Positions 44,263 through 54,600 of a stretch of DNA of 64,000 bases are shown one piece after another. The position numbers and the translations under genes were made by a program. Positions within the stretch are counted from its first letter, which is position 1. The number at the start of each line of letters is the position of its first letter. Source of the DNA: Benincasa hispida (taxonomy: Eukaryota > Streptophyta > Magnoliopsida > Cucurbitales > Cucurbitaceae); assembly GCF_009727055.1 (NCBI RefSeq), contig NC_052359.1, forward strand, positions 10,501,264-10,565,263, read 5' to 3'. The notes beneath the pieces were generated by a model. That model saw only the letters and a program-made list of their open reading frames with translations. It did not search any database and was not told the origin of the DNA.

Positions 44263-45575
44263 ATAAAATGCTAAAGAAAAAAAAAGTAAACTTTCAGCTC
44301 CCGTCTTGAGGCAAAATGAGGCTCAAGATCCACTTCTATTTATTTATTTATTTATTTTCCTTCTAATTTTGTTCTTTTATATAGATAAATTCCACCACCC
44401 CACTTTTCTTCTTTAATTAATATAACACCTCAAAATTAGCCAATTAAAAGTAAGTGTTATTTCTATCCAGTAGAAATAGACGAGGATTACGCTGACAAAG
44501 AACCAAAGGTGATTGTTTCCATTCGGATTAAGAAATAATATATGAATCAAAAGTTTAAATTCTCACCCAAACACCCTCTTAGCCTAACAAAAAAGAACAA
44601 AAAACTCAGCATGAACCATAAGCTACATAAATATATTATGACGTTTTTTAAAAAGACAAATAGAAGTCCCAAAAATCTCTTATAATCTTATTTAATAATA
44701 AAGTTTCAATTTTATGGCCCAGCTTATGTGTAATTACATAAGAAAAAGAGAGTTTTTATTCGTAGAATTGGGAGTAGGGGATTCGAAAGACAGATCTAAG
44801 TGTCAATTGAGCTATGCTCGATTTGACAAGAAAAAGTGAGATCAAATAGCTAAACAAGTGCTAAAATATGATCAATAAGCTTAACTATACTGTCAACTTT
44901 GGTTTTGGTTTTGATTTTGATTTTGATTTTGATTTCTTTTTTGGAAAAGAATCAACTTTTGAAGTTAGAGTTAGAGTTCGTCACCACACACAAAAAACAA
45001 AAGCTAAACAAGTAAAAAAAAATCCGAATTCTAAAATTAGTTCCATGGTTAAATCCTAACTACCTTAGGCATTTATTATTTATTTTTCCCGAAATTTCTT
45101 AAAAACAAGATTGAATCTATTTTAAAACTTGAACACTAATCCAGTAAATATGATCTTAAATACTTGTCCATGTAAAAAATTAGTCATCAAATAAATGAAC
45201 CGTTTGAGGCAACGAACTTCCAGATATCTCCATGATAGTATGGTCCACTTTGAGCATAACTCTCAATTAAAAAACACAAAAAACATAGAAATGATAGAGA
45301 ATCGATACACAAATTTACGTGGTTCACTAATAGTGTGTTAGCTATATCCAGGGAGCAGAGGGAGAACAACTTTTTAGAAAGAATGTAACAAATTACACAA
45401 TGAATGGCACCCTAGGGTTAGAGAGTTTATAGAACACCCCTCTAAACCCTAGGGTTGCAATTGTAAATAACCATAAATATTTAATTAGTGCTAAACATGA
45501 ATTCCACTTAGACTTCTGGGGAATTCCCCCGGTACTTGGCCACTCAAAGCGCCAAATACGGATTCAAAGCATTCC
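44263..45575. other. AT-rich DNA without recognised genes
   Basis: It contains (TTTA)n at 44340-44360 and a (TTTTGA)n tract at 44899-44940, which creates a false Phe/Asp-rich frame. The 45190-45470 stretch (AAATTTACGTGGTTCACTA, two CCCTAGGGTT words) looks like repeat DNA but I could not assign it. Confidence 0.45.
44899..44940. repeat. Simple repeat (TTTTGA)n
   Basis: There are about seven hexamer units with GGTTTT/GATTTT variation. Confidence 0.9.
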
Positions 45576-46198
45576 TATTGGGATTTGTGCCTTAAAGTCT
45601 TGTAATTTATTAGTTGATTAATTTAATCATTAGTTATGCAATAATAAAATCCATCAACCGGAAAAAACCAAGGTTATCACATAAAATCTTGAACATATAT
45701 GTAGTTGACATACTAGTGAATCATGTTCAAGAAATATCCTAAAGATCTATAATATATGGATAAGCTTGAGTGCCCTATATCTTGGTGACACTATTGATAC
45801 AGTTCACTTTGTAATAGTTACAAATTGTATGATCCAAATCGTTCATCTAGAGACATGTGAGTGATAGTATCCTATACAAAGAGTTTGTATAAGACCGGGT
45901 TGCGAAATATTTAATCTTTCATTGTAAATTCATTAATTGATGATAGCAATATTTCATAGGATGATCATTTGCAACTCGATCTTAATCCTGAGTGATTTAT
46001 GAACTCTTGTTTGTGAGGGTAGTCTGTTGATTTACACGGGTAAGAGTGGCCTAAGTTGTTGATTCAGTAAGCCTACAATTTTAGGGTCTTAACTAAATAG
46101 GGAGTTGGAAACATAAGTTCACAAGTTGAAAATTTTCCCTTCCTACATATAGTAAGTAGATCAGTAATTCTCTTTAGTGCTGATTTTGGTTCTTGAAA
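45576..46198 (+). repeat. Copia F LTR, left part
   Basis: Landmarks: TATTGGGATTTGTGCC, CTTGAACATATATGTAGTTG, CTATACAAAGAGTTTGTATAA, TGAGGGTAGTCTGTTGATTT. It stops near TTGGTTCTTGAA, where gypsy G begins. Confidence 0.78.
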
Positions 46199-46219
46199 TG
46201 ATAGCTGGTTCGAGAGAAA

Positions 46220-47460
46220 TGATAGCTCTTAGAAAGAGAAAAAATTATGTCCTTAGTTTTCACCTATTTGTGGATTTCTATACATTTATTTTATTTTATA
46301 GATAAAATCATCCGAAGGGTCAAAGGAGTCATTTGTAACAAAAATGAGCTAAAATAGAGTTAAATTGGAGAATTTGAGCATCAAATACCAAGAATAGTAA
46401 AAAATAACGGAATTGCCATTCGGAGTATCATATTAATGCCATCAGCAGTATAGAGTTACGCTACAAGATAGAATATCCCCTTTCAGTCCATAGTCGCAAC
46501 ATCGCTACGCTAGCCTTACACTGTAACGCTATGTTGAAAGATAGAATGTGAGGATGTAGGGCAGTGTAACGACGCTACGCTCTAGAGATTGACGCGATTT
46601 CACCCTGGGTGCACCCTTGCCCAAAATACATTAGAGTAACGACGCTTGCCCTATGCTAGCCTTACGCTCGAGGTCTAAAATGCAGAAACAACGTTACAAT
46701 GCTCTAATCAGCATTGTTACGTTGCAACCTACATATAAAAACATTCCCAAGATTTCTACACAGAGGATAGATCATTTCACTCAATTTCTCAAGAATTCTA
46801 GTTTTTTGCATTTTTCTTCTTCTTTTCACGTACCTTTCATGGATTTTTATTCCTTGACGAATCTTGAAGAGATATGAGGTTTAGGTAAGTAATTCTAGTC
46901 TACTTTAAGTTACATTCTTAATTTTGATTTTTCTATAATTTCTAATGTAAATTCTTGATTTCTCTGGTAAATTCTTATTGTAATTCGTTCTTGAATATTG
47001 AATAAATTTCTATGCATTGGATTTTAGAATCTTTGGCCAATTTTCTTTAATTCAATGAATGCTAGAACTTAAGCATGTGTATGTTTTTAAGTTTAAAGAG
47101 CAAGAATTAAAGCATGCTTGTGTATGATTAGGTTATTGAGAATAATCTTTTTCAAAACATTGCATGATTAGTTAAAATTCAAGAATAATTGAATTAGTAA
47201 CCTAGGCTTTCCAAACTACTAATTCGATCTTAGTAAAAAATGCCTCTTTTTAACGTAAATTCACGATTAATATGGACATTATCGAACCCAATTAATTGTA
47301 GCATTTAGGATTGATTGAATTGCTTAATCATGAAATTAGGTTATGCAATTCTAAGCTTTTAGGTTGCATAGGCTAAGTGTATAATTAGCAAGAAGCTTCG
47401 TTTATTAAATGCCAATAAGTACGAAGAAAAATTAGGAGGACACCTAAACTTTGCTAGATC
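46220..47460 (+). repeat. Gypsy G left LTR, 3' part deleted
   Basis: It matches 51355-52640 in order (ATCCTTAGTTTTC, AGGGTCAAAG, TAGAGTTACG, CGCTAGCCTTA, AATAAATTTCTATGCATTGG, TTAGCAAGAAGCTTC). It then diverges at about 47460, while the right copy continues for another ~230 bp. Confidence 0.82.
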
Positions 47461-47768
47461 ATTAAAAAAAAAAATCAAAATTTCTGTGTCTGTTTGTCTC
47501 TCGTTATTTTTAACCCGTTCTTTTTGAGGTCCTGGACTTCAATATTTTGTAGGTATCAATAAGATAAAGACAAAAATTACAACAACAGTGGTGAAGGAGA
47601 CGAGAAAGTGAGCATCAATTGAACAAGTTTGAGGAGAATGAATAGTAAAAAGAATATGAATAAGAGAATTTGAATTTAGAAGAAGAAATGGGAGAAGAAG
47701 CAAGAGTAAAGACCTAAACGGAATTAGCCGAACCAAATTTTACTCAACAACCTCTTTGCATAGTATAT

Positions 47769-48836
47769 ATGGAGACTACCATCTCTTTTGAACTAAAGCC
47801 CGGTCTAACCCACTTACATTCTATTTTTCAAGGCAACCCTAGAGAAGACTCTCCTAAGAATATTAAAGAATTCAATTTAGTTTGTGATTGGATGCGTCCT
47901 CTCGACGTTACCCAAGAGCAACTCAATCTTAGAGCCTTTCCCTTTTTTTTTTAAAGGATGTAGCTAAAGTTTGGTTATACTACTTGCCCTCTCCAGCTTA
48001 ATAACTACATGGAATGGTCTAAAGAAAAAGTTTTTGGAAAAGTTCTTTTCAGCTTCTAGAGCCCACTCGATTAGGAAAGAAATTTCTCGAATCAAGCAAA
48101 GCATAGGAGAGACTTTATTTGAGTTTTGGGAGACATATAAGTAACTATATGCTAGTTTTCCCCACCACCAAATTAGTGATCAGTTTTTAATTTAGTATTT
48201 TTACTTCAGTTTTCTTTCCTCTAATAGGAGTACTATCGTGGTGGTGGGAGGAGCCCTTGCCGAAAAAACACCGTCGAAAGCTAGCCAATTAATTTCTATT
48301 ATGGCATAAAATTCTCAATAATTTAGCTCGAGAGCCACTAGACTCAACTCAACCGACATACAAGAGGTAAAAGAGTTATATTTCCAACTTACTAATCTCA
48401 CTACTCTTATGCATCAAATGACTCAAGCATAGTTGAAAGTTCAAGCTCAGGTAGAGGAAATCAATTTTCTTGGAGGACAAAGGCGATACCCATATCGCAA
48501 CACTTACAATTCTCATCGGCAATATCATCCCAACCTTAGATAGAGAGCTCAAAGTGACCAATAAGAAAGTACATCTAGCTCTAGTGCATCACTAGAGGAT
48601 ATGGTGAAGTCATTGGCTACCATTATGTTGTCATTTCAAAAAGATTTAAGTACCTTCCAACAAGAATCAAAGAGGATGCAAGAAGAGAAGCTTGTGTTCC
48701 AAAAAGAGACAAGGAAAGGTATGCAACATTTAGCCAATCAGGTATCCGAGTTGGCCATCACGTTAAGTAAACTTGATATCAAATGTGGTAAGCTCCCTGT
48801 ACAACCCAAACACTCTTTTAAAAATGAAGTTCTCTA
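47769..48836 (+). pseudogene. Gypsy G gag, broken
   Basis: The capsid start METTISFELKPGLTHL, FQGNPREDSPKNIKEFNLVCDW and EEQLNLRAFPF runs into stops at 47954. Decayed text follows (WSKEKVFGKVLFSF-type, LFEFWETYK, 48000-48150). At 48601-48836 an open frame (MVKSLATIMLSFQKDLSTFQ, QKETRKGMQHLANQVSELAI) forms a coiled-coil-like C-terminal region as in Athila-type gag. Several frameshifts are visible. Confidence 0.8.
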
Positions 48837-49207
48837 ACTACAGTTAGTGTCTCTACTTCCCTAGAATCTTCTGAACCTGAATCTTCCAATATTGTGAATT
48901 CTAAACCTCTCGGCTCTCTTGAATCTTCTGATTCTATTGATCCTCATTCTTTAAATTTTTCAATACTTGAATTTATGAAATTTGAATCTGTTAATTTACT
49001 TTCTGTAAAAGAATTTAATCAACTGTTTGGTTTGGATGAACACGGTCATAGACCTAGAGCATCTAGGAGCTCTAAATAGGTTAATTATAATTCTTTAGAG
49101 AAATTTGATTTTAAACCTTATATTCTTGTTGCTCCTTTTTTAGAGACTCTTAGGCCTTAAGAAGAAAGAAGAAAAAGATAAACAAACTAATGGCCCTAGA
49201 AAGATGA
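48837..49207 (+). pseudogene. Gypsy G gag-protease linker
   Basis: A Ser-rich stretch (48894-49079: LGSLESSDSIDPHSLNFS, FNQLFGLDEHGHRPRASR) lies between gag and protease. It has no family motif beyond composition and is bounded by stops. Confidence 0.45.
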
Positions 49208-49834
49208 TTGCTAACTCTCCTGAAATGCTCAAAGCAGTGGGTCAAGAAAGAAGAAGAAATGATCGTTACTCAAGCAACAACAGTAATGTCAGGTAAGCTA
49301 CCTTCGAAACAAGAAGATCCAAGTATGTTCTACCTACCTTGCATTATAGGTAAAAAAAAGCTGCAAAATGCTCTGATAGATCTAGGAGCAACTGTGAGTA
49401 TTATGCCTGCATCATTGTTTTATGAACTTAGGTTGCTAAATCTTAAAAGCACAAATATTGTTATCCAATTTGCATACCGTAGTTTGAGTAAGTCATTAAG
49501 TGTAGCACAAGATGTCTCTATAAATGCAGATAGCTTAATCTTCCCGACTGACTTTTGTGTCCTTAACCATGATCAAAATGCTCATTGTCCTTGGAACTCT
49601 ATCATTTTAGGTAGACCTTTCTTAAGAACTGCACTTGCAAAAATTGACATAGGTGAAGGGTCCCTATCTTTTGAATTTGAAGCAATTGTTAAAAAAAAAA
49701 AAAATGTTTTAGATGAAAATGCCTCCATTAACCCATTTTCCTTGAGTGAACTACTATTTTCACAAGATGATGGAGAAGCAACATCAGTAAAATTGGATGG
49801 GTGTAGAAAGTCGATTAACTCCATCCCAAGATGA
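49208..49834 (+). CDS. Gypsy G retropepsin-like protease domain
   Basis: The open frame has 208 residues. KLPSKQEDPSMFYLPCIIG leads to the active-site loop ALIDLGATVSIMP, then LFYELRLLNLKSTNIVIQFA, IFPTDFCVLNH and the conserved SIILGRPFLRTALAKIDIGEGS. Asp and the GRPFL loop are both kept, so this domain looks better preserved than the rest. It is followed directly by a stop and non-coding DNA where RT would begin in a complete gypsy element. Without its own RT or integrase, any mobility would need proteins from another element. Confidence 0.85.
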   Translation: MLTLLKCSKQWVKKEEEMIVTQATTVMSGKLPSKQEDPSMFYLPCIIGKKKLQNALIDLGATVSIMPASLFYELRLLNLKSTNIVIQFAYRSLSKSLSVAQDVSINADSLIFPTDFCVLNHDQNAHCPWNSIILGRPFLRTALAKIDIGEGSLSFEFEAIVKKKKNVLDENASINPFSLSELLFSQDDGEATSVKLDGCRKSINSIPR

Positions 49835-51354
49835 TCAGGCTGAATGATCGAGCAAGCGACCCTAAAAATTGTGCTACTTAAAGGCAACCAAGAGTCAAAT
49901 TTTTTGTTCTATTTCTTTTTCTTTTTTTCTTTTTTCTTTTTTGTCTTTAGTTTTAGTTGTTAAATAAATAATTGAGGGAATTTTAAATCTCTTTATTTGT
50001 ATATAATCTTGAAATTAAAAGAAGAAAAGTATTGTAGGCTCAACTCAATGCACTCGTGCAAAGCTAGGGAGTTTCTTTGTTCCCTTTCACTTCATTTATT
50101 TGTCCTTGTGCCTTAGCTTCTAAACCTTTTTTTAACATTGAGGAAAATGTTTGATTTGAAAGTTGGGGGTGGGTGCTTCGCATGTATGTTCATTTTTATG
50201 CATGTTTGACTTAATATCTAGATGATAGTTGATGCTGAATTTTTTGTTATTCATAATGATAATTCTATATGCATATTTGGATAACCCTTGAGCGTCTGTG
50301 CTTGAATTTGTGATATTGTGTTAGTGAATTTCTCTAAATTTCTGAAGTTTATGATTCTATGATACCCCTTCATATTTTTTATTCTTGACGATCTAAAAAA
50401 AAATTGGTCTAAATGTACGACTTTTTGAATGATTGAAAATTTCAAGACAATTTGTTTGCTCCGTTTTTCATTTCATTTCAATGAAGAGTCCATGATATGC
50501 TCATTGAGTTTATGCTTTCATGATCTTAATAGGAGAATTTCTTTCATGATTTTGAGCCCATTTTAAAATTTTCTTTCTGAAATTTCATGCCTAATGAAAA
50601 CTTTACTGAGAAATTTTAAAATCTTATAATCTTAGAAATGGATTATCTTTCTCAGATTTTCGTTGTCACTTCAAAAAGCTCAACATTGTCTTTGAAGAAA
50701 CTTTACTTATTTTAGAGCAAAACTAGACAAAGTGGATAAAGAAAGCCTAGTGTGTGTGATAAAAAAGGAAGAGAAGAAAAGTAGCTACCTCTGTTGTGTC
50801 AAGTTAGGACCCCGCAAAGTAAAAAAAAGCATAAAAAAATGTGTGTATGTGCATGGATAGAGATAAAAAGAGCCACCTCCGTTGTGTCAAATTAAGACCC
50901 CGCAAGAAAAGAGTGGATTTGTTCCTTGTGGTTGAGTGTGGAAGCTAACCCTCTAGGTAAACAAATACCCTCTATTTTTTTTTGTGTGTAAGTTTAGAAA
51001 CCCTTGTCTTAGTGTTGCCCTCTTTTTGCAAGTTTGGTATGTCTTAGGCCGATAATCGTACCAAACTAGAGGAAAAATAAAATAGAAGTAGGATAAAAAT
51101 TTTCTTGGTTTTCATGGATTTTAAAATTTTAAGGTTTTGATTTCATTCATACATGATCTTGATTTAAAAAGTCTTTTACAATGAGTTTTCAAATGAGTGC
51201 TTCAATTTGGATTATTAAGTGATTGTTCGCATAGCTTAGGTGACTGTTAAGACTTGAGATAAGATTCGATAAACTGAATAAACTAAACCCTTTTATGCAT
51301 GATTGAATGATTTTTACCTTGCTTGGGATGATCAATAATTAAGTTGGGGTTGTT
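49835..51354 (+). other. Gypsy G 3' non-coding region
   Basis: No protein similarity is seen. A ~90-bp direct repeat (about 50775-50910) has TACCTCTGTTGTGTCAAG / CACCTCCGTTGTGTCAAA and AGGACCCCGCAA / AAGACCCCGCAA. Pyrimidine tracts lie at 49905-49945. Confidence 0.6.
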
Positions 51355-52873
51355 TGATAGCTCTCAAAAAGAGTTAAAATTATATCCTTAGTTTTCTCCT
51401 ATTTGTGTACTTTTATACATTAAATGTTCCATTTAATAGGTAAAATCCTCCCAAGGGTCAAAGAAGTCATTTGCAACAAAAAAGAGCTAAAATGGAGTTA
51501 AATTGGAGATGTGGAGCATCAAATACCAAAAGGAGCAAAAAATTATCAAACTACCAATGGAAGTATCATAGTAACACCATTAGCAGCGTAGAGTTACGCA
51601 ATAAGATAGAATACCCCTTTCAACCCATAGTCGAAGCATCGCTATCCTAGCCTTATGCTACAACGCTACGTTGAAAGACAGAATGTGAGGATGCAGGGTA
51701 GTGTAAAGACACTATACTCAACGTAACTATGCTTCGAATATTGACGAGATTTCACCCTGTGCACGCGTGCCTGCTCAAAACACATTAGAGTAACGACGCT
51801 AGCCCTATGCTAGCCTTATTCTCGAGGCTTGAAATGTAGCAACGGTGTTGCAATACTCTAATCAGTATTGTTACGCTGTGACCTAGATATAAAAATGTTC
51901 TCACGATTTCTTCACATAGGTTAGACAATTTCACTCGATTTTCTCTCAAGAATTCAAGTTTTCTGCATTTTTCTTTGTTTTTTTTTCACTTACCTTTCAT
52001 GGACTTTTGTAAGTCCTTGATGAATCTTGAAGAGATGCAAGGTTAAGTTAAGTAATTCTAGTCTAGTTTAAGTTAGATTCTTAATTTTCTTGGTATGAGG
52101 TTAATTTTTCTATAATTTCTTATATAAATACTTGATTTCTTGATAAATTCTTGCTATAGTTCATTCTTAAATATTGAATAAATTTCTATGCATTGGATTT
52201 CAAAATCATTGGCCAATTTTCTTTAATTCAATGTATGCTAGAACTTAAGCATGTATATGTGTTTAATTTCAAAGAGTAAGAACTAAAGCATGCTTGTGTA
52301 TGATTTAGGTTGTTTAGAATAATCTTTTTCATAACATTACATGATTAGTTAAAATTCAAGAATAATTGAATTAGTAACCTAGGCTTTCCGAATTACTAAT
52401 TTGATCTTAGACAAGATTGCCTCTTCTTAATGAAAATGCACGATTAATATGGATGCTATCAAACCCAATTAATTGTGGCATTTAGGAGATATTGAATTGT
52501 TTAATCATGAAATTAGGTTATGCAATTCTAGGCTATTAGGTTACATAGACTAAGTGTATAATTAGCAAGAAGCTTCATTTGTTAAACACCAATGAGTACC
52601 AAAATAACTAGGAGGACATCTAAGCTAGGCTAGATAATTTTAAAAATCGAGTTTTCACCTTTTCATTTACATTCTTATTTTTAAATTTCTTTGCAATAAT
52701 TTCTCTACAAGAACCCCTACACCAGTTACCACTCGAATTCAAAATTAGGTTAAACAATCATTAGATTCCATGTGGATGATCCCTTTCTTGCCACCTATAC
52801 TAGGTTTTAGTGTAGGTTGCTAGAATGGAGTTACAAATTTATTTGGTTCATGGAAGTGTGGTAACGACACACA
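51355..52873 (+). repeat. Gypsy G right LTR, about 1.5 kb
   Basis: It starts TGATAGCTCTC after the polypurine tract and ends near ...CGACACACA. It is full-length relative to the left copy. Confidence 0.78.
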
Positions 52874-54100
52874 TTTCTAGGTTGACTAAGGGAATTAGCT
52901 TATGGTTGGATCATAAACAATTTTTTTATTAGAAGAATCAATGGAATTTAAGAAAAGAGGTAATTATAGGGATAAAACAGACATTTAATCCATATGAATT
53001 ATAAACAACCCGTGAAGGATCGACTTGCTTACATTGATTATATTCATGGACACAACCAGTTCTACGGTGCATAAGAGTTCAACTATGGGTCTATAATGGT
53101 TTACATGTAGTAAATGAATGAAGGTTAATTTAATTAAAGAGTTTAATTAGTTAATCTTGAATTATTTGAGTTTATAATCTATAGGTCCATAAGGTCTCTT
53201 TGCTAACTCCCATGGACCAATAAGATCAATTACATTGAAATTTTTTTTGAAATGTTCAAATTTATGATGAAAAATATTAATTGTATTTGATACAATTAAT
53301 TATATGATTTCTTATAAGTTTTTCTTTTTTTAATGAGATTCAAATTATAACTTTGTAATATGCATAATTAATTTATTTGAATATGATTCAAATAATTAAT
53401 TATTTATTTAGATGAGATCCATATAAATGAATAATTATTTAATTTGAATAAGATTCGAATTAAATAGATAATGAGAGAATTGATTTATTTGGATATGATT
53501 TAAATAATTAATTATTTGGATGAGATCCATATATTTCAGTTATTTAATTTAAATAAGATTTGAATTAAATAATTGGGAGACAAATTAATTAATTAATTTG
53601 AATTAGATTTGAATAATTAATTATTTAATTTGGATGATATTCAAATTAAAGATTCTGCAGAAAATAATATTTAAATATGATTTAAATATTTTAAACCATT
53701 TAATATGAGATATTATTTGGGTAAATATTTTATTTAGAAATTATCAAATCTTTAAATTAAAAAATCTCTACAAAGGGTTATCTCCATAAGATTAAAAGTA
53801 ACCTATAGAGTTCTATAAAAGGGCCTTTGAGAGCCCTTGTAGAACACATTCACTACTCTTTACTCTTTACAAGAATAATTTCTAAGATTACTCTAAAGCT
53901 CTATGAGGAAAATTTTCCATTTTAAGAAGCGGTTTCTACAAATCGGATCCTTGACAGAGACATAGTGAGAAAGATTTTGTGAAATTAGAAGAATTCAAGG
54001 AGACATCCAATTTCAAGATGATTCATGAGGAGATTTTGATGCCATATGGATTGGCAATGGTATGTTCTTATTTTTTTATTTTTTTATTTTTTTGCTTATA
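52874..54100 (+). repeat. Copia F LTR, right part
   Basis: It resumes at about AAGGGAATTAGCTTATGG, matching the part of B's LTR after 24100 (CATTAGAGGGATCAGTGG, CTATAGGTCCATAAGGTC). AT-rich TTTAATTTGAATAAGATT words repeat at 53380-53640. The exact end is obscured by the fold-back element. Confidence 0.7.
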
Positions 54101-54116
54101 TATATTTTTTAGGGCA

Positions 54117-54600
54117 AATATAAATTTATACCTCTAAACTTTGGGGATTCTATCAATTTAAAAATAAAACCAAGTATTACATCAATTTAACCCTTAAACA
54201 TTGAAGATCATATCAATTTAAATCCTGAACTTTGGGATTTGTATTGATTTAAACCCCTTATAAGTGTATAAATTTAAAACTTGAATTTTCATAAAAATAT
54301 CAATTTAAATCCTGAACATTCATAAGTGTATCTAAATAAAACACAATACAGCGTTTAAGTTATAAAATTATGAAAGTTCAGGATTTAAATTGATACACTT
54401 ATAAAAGTTCAGTTTAAATTGATACACTTATAAAAGTTCAGTTTAAATTGATACACTTATAAAAGTTCAGTTTAAATTGATACACTTATAAAAAATTGAT
54501 ACAATTATTAGTTTGAGATTTAAATTGATACAATTCCCAAAGTTTAGGATTTAAATTAATATAATTATTAGTTAAAGGTATCAATTTAATTCCCGATTCG
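54117..54600. repeat. Fold-back repeat with a 29-bp tandem array
   Basis: The left arm runs TACCTCTAAACTTTGGGGAT ... ATCAATTTAAATCCTGAAC. The right arm is its inverse (GTTCAGGATTTAAATTGATA ... AATTCCCAAAGTTTAGGATT ... TTAAAGGTATCAATTTAA), with the centre near 54345. Inside the right arm, a 29-bp unit starting TTGATACACTTATAAAAG repeats exactly at 54390, 54419 and 54448, and partially at 54477. It lies at the expected LTR/leader border of copia F. Confidence 0.82.

Larger units (their letters stand above)
46199..52873 (+). mobile_element. Gag-protease-only Ty3/gypsy element G inside copia F's LTR
   Basis: The left LTR opens TGATAGCTC (46220, or 46199 if the near-duplicate TGATAGCTGG is the true edge). 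The right LTR is 51355-52873, preceded by a purine tract (AAGTTGGGGTTGTT). Between them are gag (47769-48836) and protease (49208-49834), then 1.5 kb of non-coding 3' region. Reverse transcriptase, RNase H and integrase are absent. The left LTR lacks its last ~230 bp and the primer-binding site. I could not find a target duplication, so edges are uncertain by about 30 bp. Confidence 0.8.

Noticed and set aside
44868..45059. Frame with (Asp-Phe)n
   Set aside because: Product of a (TTTTGA)n simple repeat.
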